Shown one piece after another: positions 43,756 through 52,513 of a DNA stretch of 64,000 bases. The notes beneath the pieces are model-generated. The model searched no databases. It was not told where the DNA came from and saw nothing but the letters and a program-made list of their open reading frames with translations. Numbering within the stretch: the stretch's first letter is position 1; each line of letters begins with the position of its first letter. The DNA lies in assembly GCA_017403985.1 (NCBI GenBank), contig JAFRDE010000031.1, forward strand, positions 1 through 64,000, read 5' to 3'. A program made the translations under genes and the position numbers. Origin of the DNA: Ruminococcus sp. Its GTDB lineage: Bacteria > Bacillota > Clostridia > Oscillospirales > Acutalibacteraceae.

Positions 43756-44994
43756 ATGTTAGAAAACATCAGATTAGCCCTGCGCGGCATCATCACCCAT
43801 AAGATGCGCTCCTTTCTGACGATGCTGGGCGTTATCATCGGCATCGCCAGCATCATCGGCATCGTGTCCATCGTACAGGGCACCAACGCCCGACTGGAAA
43901 AGAGCCTGATCGGTTCCGGCAACAACGTCGTGACCGTCGCGCTGTCTCAGGACGGATCGCAGGCGGATCCGTCGAGCATACCGATATCGATCCCGGTAGT
44001 ATCCGACGAAAAGCTGGAAAAGATCAGGGGCCTGAGCGGCGTCGTCTCCGCTTCGACCTTCCGTCAGCGCGAGGTATGGAACGCGCCCGTCTATCACGGC
44101 AACTATTCGCTGTCAAGCGGCAAGGTGATCGGCGCGGGCGAAAACCTGTTCGATACCCTGCAGTACAAGGTCGTCAAGGGAAGAGATTTTACGGAAGACG
44201 AAATCAAAAACGGCGGCAAGGTCACTATCCTCGACATGAAAACGGTAGAGGCGCTGTTTGACGACGACCCGATCGGACAGGTAATCGAGATCAAGTCCGA
44301 GCCTTTTGTGGTGGTCGGTATCGTGAAGGATATGAACGCCGAAGAGCAAGATTATGAGACGATCGACGAGTATTACAACGCTTCTTATTCCGGCGGCAGC
44401 GTCTACATCCCCGAAAACACATGGCCGATCATCCTGCAGTATGACGAACCGCAGAGCGTTGCGATCCACGTCGCACAGACCTCCCGCATGGTCTTTATCG
44501 GCAGGAGAGCTGCGAGGATACTCAACAGCGGTATCGAAACGGATGCGGTATCCTATGCGTCGCTGAGCTCCGAGGACAGCGAGAACAACATGAAGACGCT
44601 GACCGATTCCATCCAGCTGATGCTGATCGGTATCGCGTCGCTGTCGCTGCTGGTCGGCGGTATCGGCGTTATGAATATCATGCTGGTATCCGTCACCGAG
44701 CGCACCGCCGAGATCGGTCTGAAAAAGGCGCTCGGCGCAAAGTACCGCACTATCATGTACCAGTTCCTGACCGAGTCCGCTGTGCTGACCAGTATGGGAG
44801 GCATCATCGGCGTGATACTGGGCATCATCATGGCGCGGATCATCGCCTACGCCGCAAACCTCGACTTCGGCATATCGGTGCCGTGGATCATCATTTCCGT
44901 GGTATTCTCGGTGCTGATCGGTGTGATCTTCGGCGGATGGCCGGCGCTGAGAGCCGCCAAGCTCAATCCCATCGATGCGCTCAGAAGAGAATAA
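43756..44994 (+). CDS. MacB-like ABC permease (FtsX family)
   Basis: 412 aa, AAGGAG ribosome site. N-terminal helix with the MacB signature (RGIITHKMRSFLTMLGVIIGIASII), a large extracytoplasmic MacB_PCD domain (about 45-270), then three FtsX helices ending SVLIGVIFGGWPALRAAKLNPIDALRRE. These transporters use ATP on the inside to drive conformational work outside, often exporting peptides or antibiotics. Last gene of the operon; the cargo is unknown. Confidence 0.93.
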   Translation: MLENIRLALRGIITHKMRSFLTMLGVIIGIASIIGIVSIVQGTNARLEKSLIGSGNNVVTVALSQDGSQADPSSIPISIPVVSDEKLEKIRGLSGVVSASTFRQREVWNAPVYHGNYSLSSGKVIGAGENLFDTLQYKVVKGRDFTEDEIKNGGKVTILDMKTVEALFDDDPIGQVIEIKSEPFVVVGIVKDMNAEEQDYETIDEYYNASYSGGSVYIPENTWPIILQYDEPQSVAIHVAQTSRMVFIGRRAARILNSGIETDAVSYASLSSEDSENNMKTLTDSIQLMLIGIASLSLLVGGIGVMNIMLVSVTERTAEIGLKKALGAKYRTIMYQFLTESAVLTSMGGIIGVILGIIMARIIAYAANLDFGISVPWIIISVVFSVLIGVIFGGWPALRAAKLNPIDALRRE

Positions 44995-45038
44995 TTCTAA
45001 AACGGAATTATAATCAAATATTATATTGAAAAAATTCA

Positions 45039-45071
45039 AAGGCGCAGACGTTGCAAAAACGTCTGCGCCTT
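45039..45071 (+). terminator. Bidirectional terminator hairpin
   Basis: 14-bp perfect stem AAGGCGCAGACGTT / AACGTCTGCGCCTT, loop GCAAA. T-rich on the minus side (towards the lipoprotein end), so it serves the converging pair. Its core resembles the hairpin at 55006. Confidence 0.8.
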
Positions 45072-45105
45072 CAGAATGTTGACATGGTTTATGTGATATG
45101 AGGTT

Positions 45106-46047
45106 TTATTTGAAGCTGATGCTGTTTATCAAGGCTTCAAATGCCGCTGTACATTCTTCGGAACGGGTGCTGAACCAGCCGCCTGAGCCGCTGTTGTAGA
45201 TCTTGTACACATCGCTGCCGTGCTGGATAAAATACGAATACGGCTTATCATCGGTGCTCGGCTTGATCACGGTGAAGGTGACGCCGTTGATCTCCTGTTC
45301 CTCATATTCCTTATCGGATTCCAACTGTTCCTCTACGGTAGAATTCTTATATACTCTGATCAGGAAGCGATAATCGGGATCTGACTGGTCTTCGCCGAAC
45401 TTCCATGAGACGGATTTGGTATCGGTCTCACCGTCGGGGAAGACGGTCAGCACCGTGTTTGTGCTCAGGACGTTTCCGCAGTCCGCCAAAGAATACCGGA
45501 TGTCGTACAGGGAGTCGTCGCCCTCTTCGGTAGTGGTCGCGCCCGTGAAGTTGACACTTGACATCAGATTCTCGAACTTTTCATTGTCGACAGCGTCGGC
45601 AAAGGTATAGCCGATTCCGTAGATGACTTTGTCATCCTGCGAGAGTGCCATCTTGGTCTTTCCCTCTTCAATAATGTAGAAGGATTTTCCGCCGTATTCA
45701 GCGGTCCCGGCGTTGTCGATCCTTTCCTGCGGGACGGCGTCGGTGAGCTCCTTGCCATAGGTGTAGCCGATGATGATCTGCGATTCATCGTCAAAGGCGT
45801 AGGTAAAGCTTTTGTCGACAAGCGTACCGTCTGCGGTTTTCTCGATGTTGCGCTCTACGGTCTTATACCCTTCGGGAATGGTAAAGCTCATATCCATCAC
45901 GGCGTTATCCTCCGCAGGCGTCGGAGGAGCGGGAGCTTCTGTCGCGGCAGGTTCACCGGAGCTTTCGCCGCTTTCAGACGAGCCGGAACACGCGGCGAGC
46001 GCGAAAACCAACAAAGCTGCCAGCAATAAAGCGAGTATCTTTTTCAT
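45106..46047 (-). CDS. Lipoprotein, function unknown
   Basis: 313 aa from the ATG at 46047, set by AAGGAG and the signal peptide. Lipobox FALAAC. Mature part has a Ser/Glu/Pro/Ala spacer (25-50), then two similar beta-rich halves, each with an F.IP.GY- or DYRF-like strand and a YxIxx.. hairpin (about 55-165 and 185-300); the second includes YKIYNSGSGGWFSTRSEE. It looks like a two-copy tandem domain of a type common in surface lipoproteins. No family name assigned. Confidence 0.8.
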   Translation of the reverse strand: MKKILALLLAALLVFALAACSGSSESGESSGEPAATEAPAPPTPAEDNAVMDMSFTIPEGYKTVERNIEKTADGTLVDKSFTYAFDDESQIIIGYTYGKELTDAVPQERIDNAGTAEYGGKSFYIIEEGKTKMALSQDDKVIYGIGYTFADAVDNEKFENLMSSVNFTGATTTEEGDDSLYDIRYSLADCGNVLSTNTVLTVFPDGETDTKSVSWKFGEDQSDPDYRFLIRVYKNSTVEEQLESDKEYEEQEINGVTFTVIKPSTDDKPYSYFIQHGSDVYKIYNSGSGGWFSTRSEECTAAFEALINSISFK

Positions 46048-46252
46048 TTCATTCTCTCCTTTTTCAATCAATCAATTTAAGGCGATTCTAAGGCGATCCT
46101 TAAATACCAATTTATATATACCATAATGCAGAATGGATTTCAATAGATATTTTTTATCAACTGATGTCGGTGCCGTGTCAGCGCTGTGCAAGCATTTGAC
46201 GTCACTGTCCTCAAAAACGTGAAAAAACTGCCTCGATCGCGAAGGAAATCTA

Positions 46253-46281
46253 TTGCTTTTCACTATCGTTTTTATTATAAT
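46253..46281 (+). promoter_or_regulatory. SigA-type promoter
   Basis: TTGCTT at 46253, 17-bp spacer, TATAAT at 46276; 37 bp before the glycosidase ATG. Confidence 0.7.
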
Positions 46282-46318
46282 AAAACTGTCAAATAATATA
46301 TGAGAACGGGGTGTTTTT

Positions 46319-49300
46319 ATGAAGAGAGTATCCATCAAAATCATCAGCGTGTTTTTTGCGCTGCTGCTCTGTCTGACGGTCGTTTTTTCAGCCGCTCTGC
46401 CGGTGATGGCTGCGACGGTTTATCTGCGCGGCACGTTCAACGGCTGGGAGAATCCTCCCGAATACGCGATGACCTATGAAAACGGCCGCTATATGATCAC
46501 GATCCACCTCGATAAAGGCAGCTATGAATACAAAGCAGCGACTGCCGATTGGACCACCTTCCAGGCGCCGGTCGAGGGTAACGAGAGCCTCACGCTCGAT
46601 CAGGCTGCCGACGTGACCTTTATTGCGTATACGGACAGCAATATCATCGAGGCTTATTCTCATTCATCGCTGGAGGCGGATGTCAACAAGGTCGTACTGC
46701 GCTCCAAATGGCAGGAGCACAGCGATCTGGTGCTGACCGAGAAGAACAGCGCGGTATCCTATCAGAGCGTGAGCAAGAGCTATCCCGCGACCGCTTACTG
46801 GAACATCATCTCCGACGGCGACGGCGCATACTATCTGCAAAATGATTCGACAAAGCATTACGCGGCGCTCAGCGGCAGCGCGCTTACCTGCGTTTCCACT
46901 GCGGACGGCGGCGATACGAGCTGGTATGTCGATACCACCATGGGCGTGCGCTTCATCAGCACCGCCAATGAGAACGCGATCATCAATATCGAGGCTCTCT
47001 CCGGCAACGCGCAGGCGACGAGCGTCCCGATGTACTACACCAGCTCGCAGTGGGAGTTCGAATACAGCTCCTATGACTATCGGCTGACGACCGACAAGGT
47101 CATCGACACCGGCTACAACGCGTACGCAGATTCTCCGACGTCGATCACCTCCTATATGACGGGCTCGCGCAAGACATGGACGCAGTCGAAAAACCTTTCC
47201 GCGTATCCCGCGTTCTCGGCGCCGAACACGCCCCTCGCTGCGGCTGTCTATAACCTCTCTTTGGAAGAGGCTGTCAAGAGCATCCATACCGACTCCTACG
47301 GTCAGGTTTTCTACACCGGTACGGCGTGGCAGAAGGTCTGGACGCGCGACACGGCGCTGTCGAATCTCTATTCGCTCGCGTGGGTATTCCCCGAGATCAG
47401 CTACAACTGCGAGCGAGAGAAGATCAAGACCTCGGGCGGCGTATCCGTCTTTGAACAGGATACCGGTACCGGCGGCTCCTATCCCGTCTCTACCGATAAG
47501 ATCATTACGATGCTCTCCGTTTGGGAGACCTACCTCGCGGACGGCAACACGGATCATCTGAGTTATTTCTACGACGTTTGCAGCAACACGATCATGCAGG
47601 ATATGAACGTCGCCTACGATACCGACGCGGGACTCTTCCGCGGCGAGACCTGCGGACTCGACTGGCGCGATCAGACCTATCCCGACTGGACGAGCGAGAC
47701 CTATGACAGCGGACTTTCCGCGATCGCCGAGAGCAAGACCGCCTCGGTCAATGCGATCTACTGCCGCGTGCTCGAGATCATGAGCCAATCGGCAAGAGTG
47801 CTGGGCAAGGGTGCCGACGCCGAACAGGCTTGGGCAAAGATGGCTTCCGATCTGGAGGCGAAGATCAGCAGCAGACTGTGGAACGAGAATATGGGACTTT
47901 ACTCCTCGTGGGAGTATCCCGAGTATATGGGCAGCGTCAAGGCTGAAAAGACCGACGTGCTGGGCAACGGCTTCGCGCTCTGGTTCGATATCGGCAGCGA
48001 TTCTCAGATGACGCAGATCTGTGAGAATTCTCCGTTGGTTCCCTACGGCGCGGACACGGTTTATCCGCAGAAGCAGGGCAAGCTGAAGAACGCCGATAAG
48101 ATTTACCATAACTTCGGTATCTGGCCCGGCTGGGATTCGACCCTGATGGTCGGCGCGTCATATCACGGCAACAAGGCTGTCGCCGAAGAGATCTTCAACT
48201 CAAACGTACGCGGCGCGGCGGTCTCACTGACCAACAAAGAGGTCATCAACTACCGCACCGGCGAGGGCGTGGAGTCCGATCAGCAGCTTTGGTCGATCGC
48301 CGGCACCCTGGCGGGTTATTACCGCGTTATGTTCGGTATGAACTACGACGAAGACGGCATCACCTTCGATCCCTATATCCCCGACTGGATGGAAGGTCCG
48401 TTCAATCTCTCGAACTACAAATACAGAAACGCCACTCTGTCCATCAATCTTTCCGGCGAAGGCGATCAGGTCAAGTCCTTCAAGGTAGACGGCGTCGCGA
48501 AGGATATCGATACCTATGTGTTCCCCGTGAACGCGACAGGCAATCACACCATCGACATCGAGATGCAGTCGGGCGACACGGAATACACCATGAACAAGTC
48601 CGAGGACAATCTCGTTGTTTGTCCAGAAATGCCGATCCTGACCTACGCGGGCGGCAGACTGATCTGGAGCGCAATGAGCGGCCTGACCTATAAGATGTGG
48701 ACGGGCAAAGAGTACGTCGACGTCAGCGGCGGCACCTATACGCCCGACACAAGCGTATACGGCTGCTACAGCCTGATGGCGATCTCCGCCGACGGCGTAT
48801 GCTCCGAGCTGAGCAAGCCGATCGTGATCAGCCCCGACAGAATCAAGGTTGAGGCGGAGAGCGGCAGCGTTTCGAGCAGCAGCCTGATCTCCAACGGATA
48901 TGTCACCGACAACCGTTCCCGCAGCGCGAATCTGACGCTGAGCGTCACGATCCCCAAATCGGGCAAATATGAACTCAGCGGTATCTATAATAACCCGGGC
49001 GACGCCACCTCCGGCGTCAGCTGCGCGATCCGTTCCGTCTATGTCGACGGCGAGGATAAAGGTTCGCTCGTATTCCCCGAGGTCAGCAGCGATAAAACGA
49101 ACCAGACGAGCACCCACCTCACGCTCGACCTCACCGAGGGCGTCCATACGGTCAAGGTTTTCTACGACACCGCCAACTGGTACGACCGCAACATGAGTAT
49201 CACTAATAATAACGTGAAGTACAATTACTTCAACTTTGATTATGTCGGCACCGGTGCGCCCGAGCCGACAGAACCGCCGACCGAGCCCGCACCGACCGAG

Positions 49301-49555
49301 CCCGCTCCCACCGAACCGCCCACCGAGCCCGCCAAGGGGATCCTCGGCGACGTTGACGGCGACGGCGACGTCAATATCATCGACGCCACCTATATCCAAA
49401 GATATCTGGCGGGTATAACGATCTCGTTTGATTTCAAAGATATCGTTGCCGACGTGGATGAAGACGGCGATGTGAACATCATCGACGTGACCATGCTCCA
49501 GCGCTGGCTGGCAGGCATCATTACAAGCGATAAGATCGGTCTGCCGATCGTGTAA
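46319..49555 (+). CDS. Large secreted multi-domain glycosidase-like protein with C-terminal dockerin
   Basis: 1078 aa. Signal peptide 1-31. Residues 33-105 are a starch-associated X25-like module (LRGTFNGWENPPEYAMTYENG, SYEYKAATADW). A beta-trefoil-like stretch (about 130-260) precedes a helical catalytic region (about 300-750) of the six-hairpin (alpha/alpha)6 type, with WTRDTALSNLYSLAW near 340, GLDWRDQTYPDW near 445, and HNFGIWPGWDSTLM near 597. Then comes a beta-sandwich resembling CBM35 (VEAESGSVSSSS, about 841-983), a Pro/Thr/Glu linker, and a complete type I dockerin (1007-1078) with two loops, DVDGDGDVNIIDATYIQRYL and DVDEDGDVNIIDVTMLQRWL. Family not assigned; GH15, GH63 and GH78-like proteins share the fold. 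Probably part of a dockerin-held complex on starch-like glycan. Confidence 0.85.
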   Translation: MKRVSIKIISVFFALLLCLTVVFSAALPVMAATVYLRGTFNGWENPPEYAMTYENGRYMITIHLDKGSYEYKAATADWTTFQAPVEGNESLTLDQAADVTFIAYTDSNIIEAYSHSSLEADVNKVVLRSKWQEHSDLVLTEKNSAVSYQSVSKSYPATAYWNIISDGDGAYYLQNDSTKHYAALSGSALTCVSTADGGDTSWYVDTTMGVRFISTANENAIINIEALSGNAQATSVPMYYTSSQWEFEYSSYDYRLTTDKVIDTGYNAYADSPTSITSYMTGSRKTWTQSKNLSAYPAFSAPNTPLAAAVYNLSLEEAVKSIHTDSYGQVFYTGTAWQKVWTRDTALSNLYSLAWVFPEISYNCEREKIKTSGGVSVFEQDTGTGGSYPVSTDKIITMLSVWETYLADGNTDHLSYFYDVCSNTIMQDMNVAYDTDAGLFRGETCGLDWRDQTYPDWTSETYDSGLSAIAESKTASVNAIYCRVLEIMSQSARVLGKGADAEQAWAKMASDLEAKISSRLWNENMGLYSSWEYPEYMGSVKAEKTDVLGNGFALWFDIGSDSQMTQICENSPLVPYGADTVYPQKQGKLKNADKIYHNFGIWPGWDSTLMVGASYHGNKAVAEEIFNSNVRGAAVSLTNKEVINYRTGEGVESDQQLWSIAGTLAGYYRVMFGMNYDEDGITFDPYIPDWMEGPFNLSNYKYRNATLSINLSGEGDQVKSFKVDGVAKDIDTYVFPVNATGNHTIDIEMQSGDTEYTMNKSEDNLVVCPEMPILTYAGGRLIWSAMSGLTYKMWTGKEYVDVSGGTYTPDTSVYGCYSLMAISADGVCSELSKPIVISPDRIKVEAESGSVSSSSLISNGYVTDNRSRSANLTLSVTIPKSGKYELSGIYNNPGDATSGVSCAIRSVYVDGEDKGSLVFPEVSSDKTNQTSTHLTLDLTEGVHTVKVFYDTANWYDRNMSITNNNVKYNYFNFDYVGTGAPEPTEPPTEPAPTEPAPTEPPTEPAKGILGDVDGDGDVNIIDATYIQRYLAGITISFDFKDIVADVDEDGDVNIIDVTMLQRWLAGIITSDKIGLPIV

Positions 49556-49577
49556 AACGACAGATAATCATGTAACG

Positions 49578-49601
49578 GCTCCACCGCTCTTGCGGTGGAG
49601 C
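49578..49601 (+). terminator. Terminator-like hairpin after the glycosidase
   Basis: 10-bp perfect stem GCTCCACCGC / GCGGTGGAGC, loop TCTT; the T-tail is weak (TGCTGTTT). Confidence 0.6.
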
Positions 49602-49685
49602 TGCTGTTTGGAGCGATTCTACGAAAAAAATATCTTCGTCGGTTCAAAAAATCTTTTCATTTTTTCGATTAGCGGTTATAATGGA

Positions 49686-49740
49686 TAAGGTAACGGGAGC
49701 CGAGCTCCCAATCGGTTGTGGTTCGATTCCCGTTGCCTTA
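49686..49740 (+). other. Long-stem RNA element in the leader of the two-component genes
   Basis: TAAGGTAACGGGA (49686-49698) pairs with TCCCGTTGCCTTA (49728-49740), 13 bp with one G-U. Inside, GCCGA / TCGGT forms a small hairpin and GTTCGATTCC resembles a T-arm. It ends 25 bp before the sensor kinase ATG and has no T-run, so it is not an ordinary terminator. Not a full tRNA: the T-stem does not pair. Confidence 0.5.
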
Positions 49741-49765
49741 GTGAAAGCGAAAAAGAAGTGATGTT

Positions 49766-51607
49766 ATGAAACAACATAAGGGCAGAATATGGCTTTCTGT
49801 GATCGTCGTGCTGATGCTCCTGCTGCTCGGCTGGACGGTGTGGCAGAACGTGAGGGTCTCCGAGCGTATCGACAACAGCGTCAAATCGACCACCATGCTC
49901 GAAGGCGAATACTCTCTTGACGGCGGTGAATGGAAATCCATCAATAATACAAAGCCTATCAACGAGCATTTTCACAAGGCTGTGTTCAAGGGGAAATTCA
50001 CCAAACAGGTCAAAGCCAACCACACCACGACGATGGATATCGTATCCAAAAACGTGTGGTACACGCTTTATGACAGCAGCGGCGAGGTCTTGGATGAGTA
50101 CAGGCGAAGCCCCGGAGATATGGAAGAAGGCTCCGGCTATATGGCTGAAAAAATGATCAACACTCCCGGCTACTATATCATGACAGAATATGTACAGATA
50201 GAGCCCGAGTTCAAAAGCGACGATGAGATCACTCTGGTGGTAGAGTATCCGTATGAGCTTGATACAGAGAGCTTCTCCGACTGCTTTTACGTTATGACGA
50301 GTTATTCCGACGGACTGTACCTTCACTTCTTTTTTGAGATATTGCCTGTCGGTCTGATGTTCCTGCTGGTATGCTTCTTCGGCGTATTCTTTTTCCCCAT
50401 AGCGAGCGGTCTGCTGGGGCGGATCGATTTTCGGTATATCGCCTTCGGTTCACTTTGCTTTTTCGGCGGCTTATATATGGTGATCGACAAAATCAGCGGC
50501 TATATGAATCTGTGGATCATCGATCCCACTGTGTGTATGATGACGGATAAGCTCGCGGGCTGTTTCTTTGCGATCGCCGTACTGATCTATCTGCGCTCGC
50601 TGCTGCGCGGAAAGACCGTCAAAATAATAGCGAACTGCGTTGTGACGGCATTTTTCGCACTTACGGTACTCTGTGTTATCCTGCATTCGACAAATACGGC
50701 AGATATGATGGCGACCGCAGGGATTAGATATCTTGCCGTGATCGTGCTTGCCGCGGTCATGGCCGTGCTGCTTTGTATCGAGATCCGCGGCAAAAAGGGT
50801 TTTGTACTCATTGATTATTTGATTTCATGGCTGCCGCTGGGCATTTTTCTGATGATCGATATGTTTGACTTCTATCTGCATATCTCCGGTTCCAAATATC
50901 TGCAGATCGGTCTTGCGATCACGATCATATATCAGATGGTACGGTTCGGCATGGACTTCAGCCGACAGTACAAGGAAGCGATCCGCTATCAGCAGGTCCA
51001 GCGTGAGCTGTATGAAGCAAAGGTCAGCGTGATGGTCAGCCAGATCAGACCGCACTTTATGTACAACGCGCTGAGCTCGATCGCGATCCTGTGCAAGTTA
51101 GATCCCGATACCGCATATACCGCGACGGTGACCTTTTCCGACTATCTGCGCGGCAACATGGATTCGCTCAGGCAGACGGCTCCCGTACCGTTCACAACGG
51201 AGCTCGAGCACCTGAAAAAGTATTTGTATATCGAAAAGCTGAGATTCGCCGATAAGCTGAATATCGAGTACGACATTCAGGATACCGACTTTGAGATCCC
51301 GCTGCTGTCGATCCAGCCGCTGGTCGAAAACGCGGTCAAGCACGGCGTCGGTATGAAAGAGGACGGCGGCACGGTGAAGATATCCACCCGCGAGACCGAG
51401 ACCGCTCATGAGGTCATTATCGAGGACGACGGCGTAGGCTTTGACGTCAACGAAACAAAGGACGACGGACGTTCGCACATCGGTATGGAGAACACCAAAA
51501 AACGCCTGCACGAAATGTGCGGCGGCGAGGTGATCATCACAAGCGAGATCGGCAAGGGTACGGCTGCAAGAGTGATTATCCCCAAAAAGGAGGAAACCGA
51601 TAAATGA
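49766..51607 (+). CDS. Sensor histidine kinase, LytS/YehU-type
   Basis: 613 aa. Membrane helix (9-27), an extracytoplasmic sensor domain (30-180) that opens like a 7TMR-DISM extracellular domain, about seven membrane helices (185-390), then the His_kinase module: H-box QIRPHFMYNALSSI with His430 and ATPase domain with N-box QPLVENAVKHG (Asn522) and G-boxes DDGVGF and GKGTAARV. LytS-type kinases report on envelope or extracellular conditions. The response regulator follows with a 4-bp ATGA overlap, so they are translated together. Confidence 0.92.
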   Translation: MKQHKGRIWLSVIVVLMLLLLGWTVWQNVRVSERIDNSVKSTTMLEGEYSLDGGEWKSINNTKPINEHFHKAVFKGKFTKQVKANHTTTMDIVSKNVWYTLYDSSGEVLDEYRRSPGDMEEGSGYMAEKMINTPGYYIMTEYVQIEPEFKSDDEITLVVEYPYELDTESFSDCFYVMTSYSDGLYLHFFFEILPVGLMFLLVCFFGVFFFPIASGLLGRIDFRYIAFGSLCFFGGLYMVIDKISGYMNLWIIDPTVCMMTDKLAGCFFAIAVLIYLRSLLRGKTVKIIANCVVTAFFALTVLCVILHSTNTADMMATAGIRYLAVIVLAAVMAVLLCIEIRGKKGFVLIDYLISWLPLGIFLMIDMFDFYLHISGSKYLQIGLAITIIYQMVRFGMDFSRQYKEAIRYQQVQRELYEAKVSVMVSQIRPHFMYNALSSIAILCKLDPDTAYTATVTFSDYLRGNMDSLRQTAPVPFTTELEHLKKYLYIEKLRFADKLNIEYDIQDTDFEIPLLSIQPLVENAVKHGVGMKEDGGTVKISTRETETAHEVIIEDDGVGFDVNETKDDGRSHIGMENTKKRLHEMCGGEVIITSEIGKGTAARVIIPKKEETDK

Positions 51608-52392
51608 GAATACTGTGTGTCGACGACGAGCCGCTGATGCTCAAGATGCTGGAGATGGCGATAAGAGAAGCCAAGCCCGACGCGGAGCTGACCGCCCACA
51701 GCAAGCAGTCCGATCTGCTCGAGGACGCGAGACAGAACGGTTGTGATATCGCTTTTCTCGATATCCATATGCGCGGCATGAACGGCGTGGAGCTCGCAAA
51801 GGAGCTCAAAGCAGTCAATCCAAAGATGAACATCATCTTTGTCACGGGCTTTTCCGAGTACGCGGGAGAAGCGATGAGCCTGCACGCTTCGGGATACATC
51901 ATGAAGCCCGTCACCAAGGAGAAGATAGAGCGTGAGCTTTCCGATCTGCGATTCCCGATCATACCGAAAAGCAACGCCCTGCTGCGTGTACAGTGCTTCG
52001 GCAATTTCGATGTGTTCCTGCCCGACGGCTCTCATATGCACTTTGAGCGTCAGCGTTCCAAAGAGGTGTTCGCTTATCTGGTGCACCGTCAGGGCAGTTC
52101 GTGCAGCACCAGAGAGATCGCGGCGGCGCTCTTTGAGGACGAGCCCTTTGACAAAAAACAGCAGAATCACGTGCAGCAGCTGATCTACGCGATGATCAAA
52201 AGCCTGAAGAAGGTCGGCGCGGAAGCGGCGGTCGTGCGCAGTTATAACGCCCTCGCGGTGAATCCCGACGTGCTCGACTGTGATTATTACCGCTTCAAGG
52301 AGCTCGACGCCGGCGCGGTCAACGCCTATCAGAACGAATACATGAGCCAGTATTACTGGGCTGACTTTTTATATGACGAAGACTTATATTGA
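51604..52392 (+). CDS. Response regulator with SARP-type winged-helix output
   Basis: 262 aa. Receiver (1-115) with the Asp pair at 7-8, phospho-acceptor Asp53 (FLDIH), Thr81 and Lys101 (MKPVT). Output domain (about 128-262) is an OmpR/SARP-like winged helix: RVQCFGNFDVFL opening, RQRSKEVFAYLVHRQG and STREIAAALF helices. A LytS-type kinase is usually paired with a LytTR regulator, so the SARP-like output is a departure. Likely controls nearby secreted enzymes, but no binding site is evident. Confidence 0.9.
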   Translation: MRILCVDDEPLMLKMLEMAIREAKPDAELTAHSKQSDLLEDARQNGCDIAFLDIHMRGMNGVELAKELKAVNPKMNIIFVTGFSEYAGEAMSLHASGYIMKPVTKEKIERELSDLRFPIIPKSNALLRVQCFGNFDVFLPDGSHMHFERQRSKEVFAYLVHRQGSSCSTREIAAALFEDEPFDKKQQNHVQQLIYAMIKSLKKVGAEAAVVRSYNALAVNPDVLDCDYYRFKELDAGAVNAYQNEYMSQYYWADFLYDEDLY

Positions 52393-52401
52393 TATACCAA
52401 A

Positions 52402-52433
52402 ACCGCTCCGGACTCAACTGAGTCCGGAGCGGT
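52402..52433 (+). terminator. Terminator of the two-component operon
   Basis: 15-bp inverted repeat ACCGCTCCGGACTCA / TGAGTCCGGAGCGGT; the tip must open to form a loop. Followed by CGGTTGTTT. Confidence 0.75.
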
Positions 52434-52513
52434 CGGTTGTTTATCTGCTTTTATCTTTTGAGATCGGGCAGTCCGTAAAGGTATCTGCAATACTATTCAT
52501 ACATATCGTCCGA

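Noticed and set aside
49686-49740. tRNA or tRNA fragment
   Set aside because: The T-loop-like GTTCGATTCC is present, but the five-base T-stem does not pair and no anticodon or D arm fits. Kept only as an RNA element of unknown type.
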